Source: Ceratorhiza oryzae-sativae (lineage: Eukaryota > Basidiomycota > Agaricomycetes > Cantharellales > Ceratobasidiaceae). From it: 64,000 nt of DNA. The DNA is taken from contig JARWMV010000033.1 in the NCBI GenBank assembly GCA_030998015.1, positions 1-64,000 on the forward strand, in the 5' to 3' direction. Each line of letters begins with the position of its first letter. The stretch's first letter is position 1. Under the pieces are notes generated by a model. It saw nothing but the letters and a program-made list of their open reading frames with translations, was not told the origin of the DNA and ran no database searches. Position numbers and translations under genes: made by a program. Shown one piece after another: positions 24,128-35,900 of this stretch.

Positions 24128-25704
24128 CTACCACATATACACATGTGGGCTAGAGTAGCCTAGATGTGACCGTAATATTGCTTTCGCAGCATCCCTACTT
24201 CCTTCCTTGATCGTAAGTTGACCATCATCCAAGATGTATTCTTCGCCGATACCGTAAAAGCGGAGATACCGCGCCAGATCACCGTCTGTCCCTGCAATCC
24301 TGCCGATCTTTCCGGATGCCTGTGTAGTGCCTGGCAGCCCAACGCTCTGTCCCAATTGATATCGGTTAGGGTTGAGCGGGTGGCTGAGCGTAGTCTACGT
24401 ACCTCTGGCGTCTCCCCCTTCGCATTTAGGAGTGAATTAGAGTACATCGCATAGCCCTCACCGGCATGATATGAACCGTTCATAGCCTGAAGTAAGTGAT
24501 CAAACGTTGCTCTACCCCAAAACTTGGCAAGAACTTACCCGTGCCATAGAGTGCTGCATCCCAATTAGTATTTTCTGCACACCGTCGACTCCATCACAAA
24601 GCCGTATGAGTATTTATTTCATATCCTCCTGGCCGGCCGTTGCGTCAGGTGTGTCCTGCTTTGTGAACCAAACCACGTTAACTGAAAAACATAGTGCTAT
24701 AGATGAATTTAAATTATAGCTTACGATGAAAAGCTTCAGCGTTGAGGTCTGAGACTGAAGTGAGCCCACCTCTGATTGGAAAGATAGTGCCCTCGGCGAA
24801 GGTTGTGGGGGTGCTGACGTTGGTGGAATGTTTGACGCGTCGTGGTGGCCCTTGTTCTGCACGTTCTGCGTTCGAGGGGACTCACTCGCGTCTGATGTGT
24901 CTTGCGGGTGTCGCATGACGATGGCTGTTTTGTGAGAGTCCACAGGTGGAATACCGTATTCCCGGTTCGCGATTCTTCGAAGGTATCGCTCTGCACGGTA
25001 GCGTCAACCAAATGGACGCAATAGTAGTAGACGATACGTACCAAACTGAACATCGAAAAGATGCTGGGATAGATGCATACTCAGATCTTCGCTGAACGTT
25101 GATGAAACTACCAAGTAAGTAATATGGGTCTCTGTCAAAATGCGCGAAGCCAAGGAGGTAACGTACCGCTGGCAAGGCTTTCCGACATGCGCAACGCGGT
25201 CTGGACGGACTTGATCTGCTCGTCAGAAGGAGCACCAGTTATCGGCTCCAGTTTGACCTGTATCTGTGCGGGTAGGTGGGGTGGGGTGTACGTCGTGTTC
25301 TATTTTTCGAAATTAGCTGGAGCGGCAGACGGCAGAGACAATAATATTTCACAGGAGGGAATATAATACAAGGGTACTTATCCCGGTACCGTTCTATCAC
25401 GGATTAATCGTTTGCTAAGCCTCGGGACGAGATCAACCAACTCACCCATCTGGACACTGAAGAGGTACTCCGACAATCTCATGGCCAAGTCCGGATCATA
25501 AAGACCGGGTACTAGACTCGAAAAGAACTTTATAAGTTTTAACATAGTGTGTACCAAAGAAAGCGGATGCCTACCTTGTATCACGTCGTTCAGCGAGCGT
25601 ATCGTCGCGTGAAGGAGTTTCACTTCCTCGTCGGTCGGCACGCCTTGGATATCCTTCAGGTTGAAAATGGAGAGAAAATGCGGAAGCGTAGGTGGAGTCA
25701 GCAT
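24128..25704 (-). pseudogene. Tandem-family copy 4, nonsense mutation
   Basis: Start at 25704 (MLTPPTLPHFLSIFNLKDI). All nine exons align with copy 3: module 1 (LYDPDLAMRLSEYLFSVQM), 41 nt exon (ERYRDKYPCIIFPP), module 2 (PPHLPAQIQVKLEPITGAPS, then STFSEDLSMHLSQHLFDV), linker, exon 7 (LLNAKGETPE) and last exon (DLARYLRFYGIGEEYILDDG). In the second linker exon a TAA at 24614-24616 replaces what is CAA in copy 3, just before ILIRLCDGVDGVQKIL. The frame on both sides is otherwise open, so this is a recent C-to-T loss. Without read-through the protein lacks its coiled-coil-like helix and C-terminal domain. Confidence 0.75.
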
Positions 25705-26300
25705 ATTGTAGTTCTCTCAAGCGGTCTCCGCAGGTCAAGGGCGCTAAGGCGAATGGTGTTTATGTGGCGGCAAGGATTTACACCGGATCTACACAGCCAT
25801 CAGGCACTATACACTGATCGAGCCCAGCCAACCAGCTTCTGAAAGGCCAGCAAGGATTCGCTTAATTTCGACCTGCAGGCGCTCGGGCATGGAACGGTCG
25901 CAAGCAGGTCCGTTGAAACTAAGGCAAACTTCATCATCTATCCTGACCGAGCTCAATCACTCATGCCATTGCTTTACCACCTGATTGTTTCCCCCTACAG
26001 TGGTGCCCATGTTACTGCCCTTGGACGGATATTATGCCTGCTGACCACATGAAATAGTAGCCAAATATACCTATCGTTAATATTCGATGTCCCACGGTCA
26101 TATTCGTTTGAACTCGGCTCTTTATATGCGAAGCTTTGTTAAAGCGCTTCGTGGAAATGGTAAGCAGTGATGAATTTGGTGGTTGGTTGTGGTCGCAGCT
26201 AGGTCCCCTATCACACCATAACACACAACATTGGTGCTCGCCATGGCGATTTACACACTTGATTGGATTCCCCGAAATTGCTATATAATTCCCACCCATG

Positions 26301-27790
26301 TCACAAAATGCCCAACTGCTGCTTTATCGCCAATATGGCCTCAGCTTTCTTTTCCTGTTTCAGCCTGAGGCTCACTTCGTCCTCAACGAATGCACCTTCA
26401 ATGCCATACAGCCGTAAGTATGGGACGAGCATATCGTCTCGTACGCCATCAGCGTTTCCGTGTAGCGTACTGCGGAAATCTCTGTCCATAGAATGCGTCC
26501 AACGCTGCCAAAGCAGAGGGAGGTATTCGATGAGTAATCCAGAGGTGCGATTAAGCAGCTTACCCCAATAATATTTCCTTGAACGCCAACTAAACCGTGA
26601 TTGTAATGATAGGCCCTATCTGAGTAAATTGTTTGGTTCCAACCCTAAAAAAACGTAAGCGAGTCACTCGTGACAGCCAATACTTTGCCTACCATAGCCA
26701 TGCTGTGTTGAGCTCCCACCAGGAAGCGTTTTATGTCATCCAACTTGTCACCAATTTGAACCAAAAGCCTGTTTGAAACCTCCGCCCCACCCGTGACATG
26801 CTCTGCGCTTTGACAACGTTCCTGGTGAGAGGTGGCCTGGACATCTTCGAGCCCACAAGTGCCCCCATCGACGCCGGGGTGAACTGAAGGGGCAATTGAG
26901 CTAGTATCGGATTCAAGAGATTGGGGTTGCTGACGAGGCAGGCCCGTTTCAGGGGTAGCTAATACGACTCTCTTTTGGTCCTTCATACTCGTCTGATCAT
27001 GTATTTCGCTTCGAGGATCTCCGGTGGGGTTATATGCGAGTCGACTCGTCGCAGATATGTCATACATATAACGTTCTACCCCCGCCCGTGAGACACGCCA
27101 CATCATACCTACGAGAAGAAATTATGAGAGCGTACCGAGCTGGACATTGAACAAATGCTGTGATAACCTCAAGCTTAGCTGCTCATCAAACATCGACGGA
27201 ACTATGGCAGATTATGATCTGGAGCTCCGTATAAGAAACAGGGTAAACGCACCAGATGATAGATTCTCAGACATACGCAGTGCTTTCTGAATACTCATCA
27301 GATCTTCGTCAGAAGAAGGTCCGATAATGCGCTGGAGGACAACAGGGATGTGAGGAGGAAGCGCCGGCGGATCCTGGATAGCGTTCTACCCGAAGGTCGG
27401 CAACGGTGTCTTCATTTGTGGCAATACATACCGTAGGAAACACCATGAAGGGGTTTGTGTCCCTGTACACAGCTACTTTATGACATAAACGATGAATCGA
27501 GTACGACATTCCAGATGCACTCGCCCATTTGGATATGAAATAGATGCTGGGAAAGCTTGAGCGCTATGCTGGGATCGTAAAGCTGTGGTACTATACCTCG
27601 CCAGCGATATTGAGAAAAAACAACCACCCTCAATTTCAATGCCATGTAACTCACTATTCACCACTTCATTCATCGCCCTGATGACGCCATGTACCGTTTT
27701 GACCTCCTCTTCGCTTGGAATACCTTCTATCGGCTTGAGTTCGAACGTGCGCCTCAAGAAGAATGGAAGATCAGGAGGTATTATTAGCAT
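26301..27790 (-). CDS. Tandem-family copy 5, apparently intact, unknown function
   Basis: Start at 27790 (MLIIPPDLPFFLRRTFELKP). Eight exons read cleanly: module 1 (IEGIPSEEEVKTVHGVIRAM, then IPQLYDPSIALKLSQHLFHI), the 41 nt exon (AVYRDTNPFMVFPT), module 2 (PPALPPHIPVVLQRIIG, then VPSMFDEQLSLRLSQHLFNV), a linker of about 135 residues ending in the helix KLDDIKRFLVGAQHSMAM, exon 7 (WNQTIYSDRAYHYNHGLVGV) and the last exon (DDMLVPYLRLYGIEGAFVED). Exon 7 lacks the usual KGEYPE end. The exon 2 donor is GC (27524-27523). No signal peptide or membrane segment. Function unknown. Confidence 0.72.
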
Positions 27791-28056
27791 GTCTGTTTTA
27801 TCCTTAAGATTCAATGTGGTCAGCTAACAGATGGATTTATGGTTGTGAAGCTCAGCTGCGGGTCGTGGCATTCAAGTACACGTGATACCCTACCATCTGA
27901 TGGTCAAAGCGCTAACATTAGTCGAATCCTTCACCAATAATTAGAAAACCAACGAAGTTAAAAAGTAAGGAAAGTTACAGTGTCACTCAATACATGGGAT
28001 TCCAGCTCTCATGCGCTCAAATAGATTCCAAACTAAATTATAAATATATATCTCAG

Positions 28057-29590
28057 TCACTCTGCACGCAAGAACTTCCTCAGTCTCTTAATGGCTTCGG
28101 TCTTTTTGTCGCTCCGGATGCCCAGCACTTCTCCTTCCTCGATTAATCCATCGTCGAGACTGTAGAACCTTAAATACTGGGCTAACATTGTATTGTCGAC
28201 GGTATTGTGATCTCCCGTCAGATGCCAATACAAGCCTCCCGTGCTCGGCAATCCTGTGGACTAATTACGAATGTTTATTAAACGATAGCCAGTTACGGAA
28301 CGCCATTCGAGTGCGTACCTCGGGATATTCCCCTTTTTCGTTGACCAGGGAATGAACAATCTGACTGTTCCCTTGGCGTTCGAAATAATACGTGCTATTC
28401 AACCCCTATAGCATTTCAGCTTAGTATATAGGGTTATGATTGAAGAGTGAGTAAAACTACTCACCCTGGCCATGACATTTTGACTTGCAACCGTAAGACG
28501 TTTGAGGTCAACCAATAACGATCTGATGTCGGTCAGGATGCCCCTGTTGTCATCCCCACCCAGGGTTGACACTTCAGCTTGAGTTTGGTCAGCCATATGC
28601 AATTCAGGAATATCGTTCGCGCGCGGCAAGTTTGGAATCGAGTCCTCCTGAGACTCGTTGGAAGTACCGAGTAAATCTAAGGAGGAGCGAGAGTCGGAGT
28701 CAAACGTATCGTGGCTGGAAGAAACTTCTTGATCGACTAGATTCCGGTGACGGGATTTGGAGTCATCGCCAGCTAGGGGACCTCCCCAAGATTGTGATGG
28801 CGCAGCTGTGCAGATGATAGGAGAGCTTGTGCTTTGTTCAAAAACCTGATGAATGTACCGCTCTAAGAATGTTTTGTAAGCATGAAGTCAATGGCTTCGG
28901 AGAGTTCCTCACCGAAATGGAGATCAAAAAGATGCTGAGATAGCTTCATACTAAGATTTTCGTCAAATAGAGAAGGCACTACACGACCGCATTTATATCA
29001 GACGATCGTTACGCCACGGTAAGGAAGACTAACTAGAGATCAAGTTCTCCGAGAAGCGTAAGGCGGTTCGAACGCAATTGAGTTGCTCGTCCGATGGTGC
29101 GCCAACGATTGTATCCAGTGAAACCGGTATGTGTTCGGGTAACACTGGGGGATTATATGCCGCGGTCTAAGCAACATTACGCATGTGTTAAAAGTGGCGT
29201 AATGCAACAAGGTCGCTAGAAACTTGCAGAGGGGTATAAACTACGTGGGTATTGGTGTCGGTGACGGGCTATTTGGAAACTTAGAATCGTGTGGCTGGGT
29301 TTAAACTAGATTAAAACCCACCCATTTGAAGATTAAACAGATGCTGTTCCAGTCGCACCGCAAGTCCGGCATCGTACAATGTTGGCACTGGATACATCAC
29401 AAGACACCTGAGCTCATTGCGGTTAAAAAACGCATTCATAGAGTTTATTCTTACCGGTTGGTAAATTACTTAAAGCGCGTATCGCAGCGTGGACTATTGT
29501 CATATCCTGGTCGCTCGGGACGCCCTCGATCACCTTCAACTCGAACATTTTTGCTAGGAACGGCGGAAGGATGGGGGGGATTATAGTCAT
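28057..29590 (-). CDS. Tandem-family copy 6, intact reference member, unknown function
   Basis: Eight exons (29455-29590, 29322-29387, 29228-29268, 29034-29166, 28913-28978, 28465-28862, 28319-28405, 28057-28260) give 376 residues with every phase matching. Residues 1-68 are module 1: PPILPPFLAKMFELKVIEGV, then VPTLYDAGLAVRLEQHLFNL. About 15 residues (ARHRHQYPRSLYPS) link to module 2 at 83-150: PPVLPEHIPVSLDTIVGAPS, then MPSLFDENLSMKLSQHLFDL. A polar, acidic, Ser-rich linker ends in the helix DIRSLLVDLKRLTVASQNVM. The C-terminal domain contains LVNEKGEYPE and LAQYLRFYSLDDGLIE. No signal peptide, so probably intracellular. From memory and unverified, Rhizoctonia proteins of this layout carry the automatic label 'laminin domain protein', which tells nothing about function. 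Confidence 0.78.
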
Positions 29591-30476
29591 GCTTGTAGAA
29601 TCTCGGATTGGAGGGCTTTCAACTAGAAGGATGGGGGACGAAGGTGGTAGGAGCTGGAGCCAAGAATGGTGGCGGCGAGACTCCTTTATCACGGTTGAGC
29701 ACGTGATTTGCCATTTCTCGCCATTCAAGTGGCCATGAGCCCTGGAAGTTATAATGCGCAGCCCAGCGCTTAGCCACACCACCGGGGTTGTGTCCCTTTG
29801 TTCCTTTTGTCTTCAATAACTATCTGACAGTTCCTCGCCTTTCTCCGGCGGGCACCGCGCCGACGAATTACGTACTCTGTCGAACATAATCCAAAGCTTG
29901 TAGAACGACATGCCCAGCATTTATATCACCATCGTTCAAGACTCACCAACCCCCCTCAGTCAAAATATGCTTCTCGGGATTGGCAGGACACCTCAGGTGC
30001 CCAGGATACGACATTCATAGTTGCTCATATTCAACCAGGCTTCTGCTTACAAAATATGAAAAAACGGTCATGCCACAGTCGAACTACGTATGACTCGAGG
30101 CATTTACGGCTCTTCGTCACCGTCTACGCAACCAAATGCTTTTTGCCTGTTGGACCGGGACCCTAGGGAGTATCGTGGTTCTTCCTGCACCTCCTGCTCC
30201 CGACCTCCACGAGCCGTAGAATTCCTCTTCTCCCCTCTCCCACGGTATCGACACACATTAGTTTATAAAATCTATTATGTAATATGTTGCACTCCATATT
30301 GGAATGAATTCATGTAGCTTCCACTAGCAAAGCGGATCCTGGAGGGACCATTGCGTAACAGTAGGCCAGACCGGGCAGACGGGAATAACCTTGTCCAAAA
30401 TGCTGATATACATGAGATGGGTTAGCCCGACGTGACGATTCCGTTAGCGACGCGCGCCGTACGCACCATTGCTTCA
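29591..30476. other. Spacer between tandem copies 6 and 7
   Basis: The longest undisturbed spacer in the array (about 890 bp); others are 270-600 bp. No gene seen. Confidence 0.5.
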
Positions 30477-31988
30477 CTATGTCCACAAAAAGTTCCTTAG
30501 CATTTGGGTAGCGTCCACTTTTCCATGGACTTTAATCCCGAGCTCATCCCCTGTGTCAATTAGATCTTCCCCAAGGCCGTAGAACTGTAAGACCCGAGCC
30601 AACATATTGTCGTCCATCCCAACAGGTTTCATTTCGAGCAGCTTCTGCAACTCGGCAATGTTCGGCAATCCTACGAGCTGATGAAGGGCAGTGCTGTCTT
30701 TGAGTTATCCAACGAAATCGCAATTACTTACTTCTGGGTATTCACCCTTGCCATTGACAAATGATCTCAAGTAGGCTGTAGATCCATGTATACGGTACTG
30801 GGTCAGGTTGAACCCCTGAAAAACATGTTATCATTAGCCTCGCTACCGACTTCGAGAGAACCCACAATGGCGTACCTTGGCCGAAATATTCTGGCTTGTT
30901 ACAAGCAATCGCCTAATATTCTCCAACAGCGCTCTAATATCCTCAAGAACGTTGGAATTATCACTACCATCAGGACATTCTCGGAGCTCGTTGTTGTATG
31001 CTGGTGTGTGGAAGTCTCAGCAGGATCGGTAACGAGTTGAGAATTTGCGCTCGAACTTGCCGGAAATTCATCCGCCTCGCGAAAGATCCGGTCTAGACTG
31101 GCTGCGTGGATCGGTAAGGCTTCCCCATCATGGTTGAACTGATCACCAGCGTTTTTGCTCGCGCTCGATTCTCGGCGAGATTGATGGATTCCGGCTGGGG
31201 CTGATGGTCCTAAAGTTGCAGGAGTCGAGTCGCGCATAGCCCGATGAATGTATTGCTCTATCACCTTGAGCCTTGAGTACCCCCCAGCACCTCCTGTCAA
31301 GCAAATCAAAAACCAACACACCAAACTGAATATCAAACAGATGCTGAGACAGCTTCATGCTCAAGTCGGCGTCAAACATCGGAGGGACTGACTTGAATGT
31401 CAGCCTCGATCAAGCATTCAGGTCGACCAGAAGCACACTCACCACCAGCCAGACTTTCTGACAATCGAAACGCAGTATGAACTTTCTTGAGCTGATCATC
31501 CGAAGGGGGACCTTGAATTGATTCGAGGGTGATTCGAATGTGCACAGGCAAAGCCGGAGGAGTGTGGGTTATGTTCTGGATTTCCAAGTAAATCAAGATG
31601 CTAAATGCACTGTCGAAAGATAAGAGGCTCACGGAGGGGAACAAAATGCACCGATGTTCGCCTCTATACCTCGCTAAAAAGAAAATAGACTCAACCCTCG
31701 TATCAAAATCATTGCGCAAAATTTGGCGCTCACCCATTTGTATGTCGAAGAGATATTGCGAAAGCCTTGCAGCGACGCCAGCGTCGTATAAAGCTGGTAC
31801 TATTTCCCGTGCGTTCAATAAATGTGCTCTCATAAATTTGCGGTCAACTGCATGCCTTGAGCAACGTTGTCCAACGCTCTAATCGTGGCGTGCACCATCT
31901 TCACCTCATCGTCACTGGGCACTCCTTCGATCGGGTTTAGCTCGAATGATGCAGCAAGAAAAGATGGGAGCTGAGGTGGATATATCAT
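30477..31988 (-). pseudogene. Tandem-family copy 7, linker frameshift
   Basis: Start at 31988 (MIYPPQLPSFLAASFELNPI). Module 1 (VPALYDAGVAARLSQYLFDI), 41 nt exon (ARYRGEHRCILFPS), module 2 (PPALPVHIRITLESIQGPPS, then VPPMFDADLSMKLSQHLFDI) and the last exon (NMLARVLQFYGLGEDLIDTG) are sound. The linker exon opens correctly (EQYIHRAMRDSTP). The conserved helix before its donor (VLEDIRALLENIRRLLVTSQ) is in a different frame, and the two frames cannot be joined without a stop, so a small indel lies near plus 31000-31060. The exon 1 donor is GC (31855-31854). It is probably dead, or the indel is an assembly error. Confidence 0.6.
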
Positions 31989-32177
31989 ATTTTATATTCG
32001 CTCGACTAGCATACACGGGTAGGTGTCCAACAATGATTGTCCGGTTCAAGAGCAATCGCAGCTGATATCCACGTGATGGTTTCTCATGCTTCCGTGGCGC
32101 AAGCTCGATCACCTCCTCGGCTAAAACTCGAATATCTTGTTAGCGCGTACTAACACCACAGCGGCTAAGGATGATGT

Positions 32178-32390
32178 TCTCACGCAGGGAGGTTTCGGGG
32201 GAGCTAAGATACGAGGGACAGTGAGAAAAGAAACATATGAGAAATGGAAAATAAAACTATACCTTAGCCCAACTACGAAGGTAGAGAACTGAGGGAAAAC
32301 TTTCTCACAGGGGGGACGCATGATATCAGACGTGAGTACACAAATACAAACACACCGCATACATGAACGGATGTGATTGTAAATTCAACA
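32178..32390 (-). repeat. Solo copia LTR, diverged
   Basis: 213 bp, minus orientation, ends TGTTGAATTTACAATC and CCTGCGTGAGA. Flanks GATGT (32173-32177) and GATTT (32391-32395) fit a target duplication with one change. It lies about 260 bp from the intact copia and in the opposite orientation. Confidence 0.8.
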
Positions 32391-32652
32391 GATTTTAGGT
32401 GCTTACTAGATCCTAGCGCGTGCTACTTCGGATCTAGCGAGCGCTCAAAAGCATCGTTAGACCGGTGGAGCTACCCCGCACTAATTAGATATTCGAGTTT
32501 TGGCCAAGTCAAGACTTTCGACATTAGCAAAAGCTCTATTTCATCAACTGGTGACACAAAAATGTCACCCACGTGCGACTAAGGCCAGTATTAATGCCGA
32601 CTGGATTTATCGTCCTGCTCCTCCCCTCCACTGAGTCTCCGGCTGAGGCTGT

Positions 32653-32933
32653 TGTTGGAATTACAATCATATGCGTACATGTATGCGATGTGTTTGTATT
32701 TGTTTGCTCTTTCTTGTATTTCATTCGCCCTCGTGGTAAATTTTCTCCCCTTAGTTCTCTACCTTCGTAGTTGAGCTAAGGTACAGTTTTTCTCTTATTT
32801 CTTTTATCTTTTTCTGTTGCTCATCGTACCTGTAGTTTGTTGTAACTAGGTACAGTCAATTGATAGTTCTCTACCTTCGTAGTTGAGCTAAGTTTGTTGT
32901 AACTAGCTCGCCCGGAAACCTCCCTGCGCAAGA
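32653..32933 (+). repeat. 5' LTR of the intact copia
   Basis: Begins TGTTGGAATTACAATC and ends CCTGCGCAAGA. Two copies of a box with the core CTACCTTCGTAG lie at about 32750-32779 and 32863-32892. The 3' end does not follow the usual CA rule, but the same end is seen in the dead copy and is fixed by the target duplication. Confidence 0.95.
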
Positions 32934-32948
32934 GGTTATGAGCCCCGG
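32934..32948 (+). promoter_or_regulatory. Primer-binding site, initiator-tRNA half type
   Basis: GGTTATGAGCCCCGG directly follows the LTR. It is the complement of an initiator-Met tRNA anticodon arm (loop CUCAUAAC), as in copia and Ty5, which prime with a tRNA half molecule rather than the 3' end. The ATG of the polyprotein lies inside it. Confidence 0.75.
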
Positions 32949-35900
32949 AGCGACTGATAACACGAAAAGTGAGAGCCCCGCCGACCCGGTAACAGTCACG
33001 AAGTCTACGGCCATGCCTGCAAAAGAAAAGAAGAGCTATATCAGCAAGAAGTCTTTCGACATCCCGACGCTCAAGAGCGATGGTTCGAATTATCGACCAT
33101 GGAAATACCGCCAGGAACTTGTCCTGTGCGTACGAGGCCTAGACGAGATCGCTTTTGGAAGCGAGCCCCAGCCCAAGCCGCCCACCGGCGTGGACGCGAA
33201 GGATGCTGGGAAGATGGAGGAGTACACCCTTACCCTGGCAGATTGGCTTGAGCGCGATCAGGAGGCACAGGCCCAGATCGCGTTGACCATTGAAGACGAG
33301 GCACTAGGCGACATTATCAACGCCAAGACATGCCACGAGGCCTGGACGCGTATTGTCGAACGCTGGGAAGGCAAAGGAGTGCAATCGCTGTCGTTCCTGT
33401 ACCAACAACTCGTCACCACGAAAATCGAGGAGGATTCAAGCATTACCACTGGCGTGAATGGCCTCCGATCGATCGCATCGAAGATGAAGACGCTAGGCGA
33501 ACCTGTCAGCGACTCTATGTTCGCTCAAATCCTTATGAACGCTCTACCTCCGTCCTACGCGGTTGTCAGCACTGTCCTGCAGACGTCAAACCAACTGGGC
33601 ACGATCACCTCCGATATGGTCGTCACGGCCGCTTTAGCCGAAGAGGAGCGACGCAAGCAAGGTGTTGGACTCACCGCGATGTTCACGAGCGTTGCCAAGG
33701 GCAAGAACGCAGCTCCGTCAAAGTCGAACGACAAGCCCAAGAAGGATCGCATAAAGTGCTTCAATTGCGGCAAGCTGGGCCACATAAAGTCGCAGTGCCG
33801 TGGCAAGGGTGGCGGCGCTGAGGGACAGGCACCTCCCCACAAGCGGCAGGCAGCAAAGGATAAGGAGAAGCCGAAGCCGAGCGATTCAACACCGAAGCCC
33901 GAGTCGGCTCACATCGCTGTCACGTCCGTAGCTGCAGACAACGTACCTGCCATGCCCACGCTATATGCGCTACCCGTAGTCGACGAGGAGACCGCAGCGC
34001 ACAACTGGCTGCTCGATTCCGGCGCATCTCGCCACATGACGCCTCAGCGCGAATGGTTCTCGACGTACCGCAACCTCGTACCACCAATCCCGATTCGAGT
34101 GGGCGATGGATCGAAGATTGACGCCATCGGTATCGGCTGCATACACGTCACAATGCGCAATCGGAAGGGCCGCGATACGGATTCTTTTATCGACGCTGCT
34201 CTGCATGTACCCGATCTGAATGCGAGTTTGATGTCTGTGACTCAGCTCACCAATAAGAACACAAACGTTCTGTTCCAGAAGGGTATTGGCGCGGTCATGA
34301 TCAGCCAGAACGGCCAAGGCGACAAGGTTGGATGGGCGAAGCAGTCAGGTCAGCTTTATATCGTGCAAGCGAAAGTGATATGCACCGATCCCACGGCCCA
34401 TACCGCCATTGTCGAGAACGACTGCCAGAACAACGAGAGCGATCTCCACGCTCAAGAGTTTGTTGCGTATACTGCGACCACTGTCGCACGAGCTGATTTG
34501 CCTACTTGGCATCGACGATTTGGCCACCTGAACTACGAGTACGTGCTAGACATGGCCAGGAAGGGTGCAGTAGAGGGGATGGATATTGTAGGGAGCCGCT
34601 CACCTCCTGAATCGAAATGCGCACCATGCCTTCAAGGCAAGCAGACTCGCGCACCATTTCCGTCGTCAGAATCAAGTACTTCCGAAGTACTTGAGCTGCT
34701 CCACAGTGATCTACACGGCCCGCTTCCAGTCCAAGCTCTCGGCGGAATTCACTACTTTGCTGTTACGATCGACAACAAGTCCCGCAAGATCTTTGTCCAT
34801 TTGCTGCGGAACAAGAGCGACTATCCAGGATATTTTAAACAGCTCAAAGCGTCAGTCGAAAACCTCACGGGCAAGACCATTAAACGTCTACGGACAGACG
34901 GTGGCGGCGAATATGGATTGAATGCTTTTGAGGCGTTTCTCAGTTCTGCAGGGATTCAGCATCAGAAGACCGAGGCGAATTCTTTGGCCAGTAATGGCGT
35001 AGCTGAACGAGCAATCCGAACCCTAAACGACTGTCAGCGTGCAATGCGATTCGATGCGCAGCTACCTGACAAGTTCTGGGGGTACGCTGTCTTGCATGCC
35101 GCTCATTTGTGGAACATCACGCCAAAGCGTCGACTCAATGGACGAACGCCGAATGAAATCTTTAGCAGCACGATTCCGAATGTATCAGGGCTACGTACCT
35201 TTGGGTGCAAGGCCTGGGCTCGAGTACCCGACTCTATGCGCACCAAGCTGCAAGCGCGCTCGTTTGAGTGCAATTATCTCGGATTTGCCCCTAACCGCAA
35301 GGCACATATACTTCTTCAGTGCGGAACTGGACGAGTCTTCACATCACGTGATGTAGTCTTTGACGAGGGCGCAGATAATCGTCAACGTGTTATCATCGAG
35401 GACAATGATGGGAGCCTCGATGACGACGATGATCCCAAGCCAGATCGGATGTCACCAGTCAGGATTACCGTGAATCCAGAGAAAACACCCGAGGGACCAT
35501 CTGAACCGCCCGAACCTGAGCATATACCCGAAGTGCCGGGTGAGCCGCCTACTGAGCCGAGCGAGGGTCCAGACTCAGAGCCTGAAGTCGAGGAGATTGT
35601 GGCACTAGATCCAGATACTCCGATTATACGTCGATCTACACGAGTGCGCAGACCACCTGAACGGTATGGAGCTCCAGTGGGCACTATGGCACAGCTAGCT
35701 GCATGCGATGCGGAACAGGCACTCAATGCCATGCTGGAATCGCCACCTGAGACCTTCCAGGAGGCGATGCGACGTCCAGATGCCAATCTTTGGCTTGAAG
35801 CAATGATCGAGGAGCTGAAGTCAATCGAACAGCACCAGGTATGGACGCTTGTTGATCGTCCTGTCGGCAAGAATATCGTCAAATGTCGATGGGTATTCGA

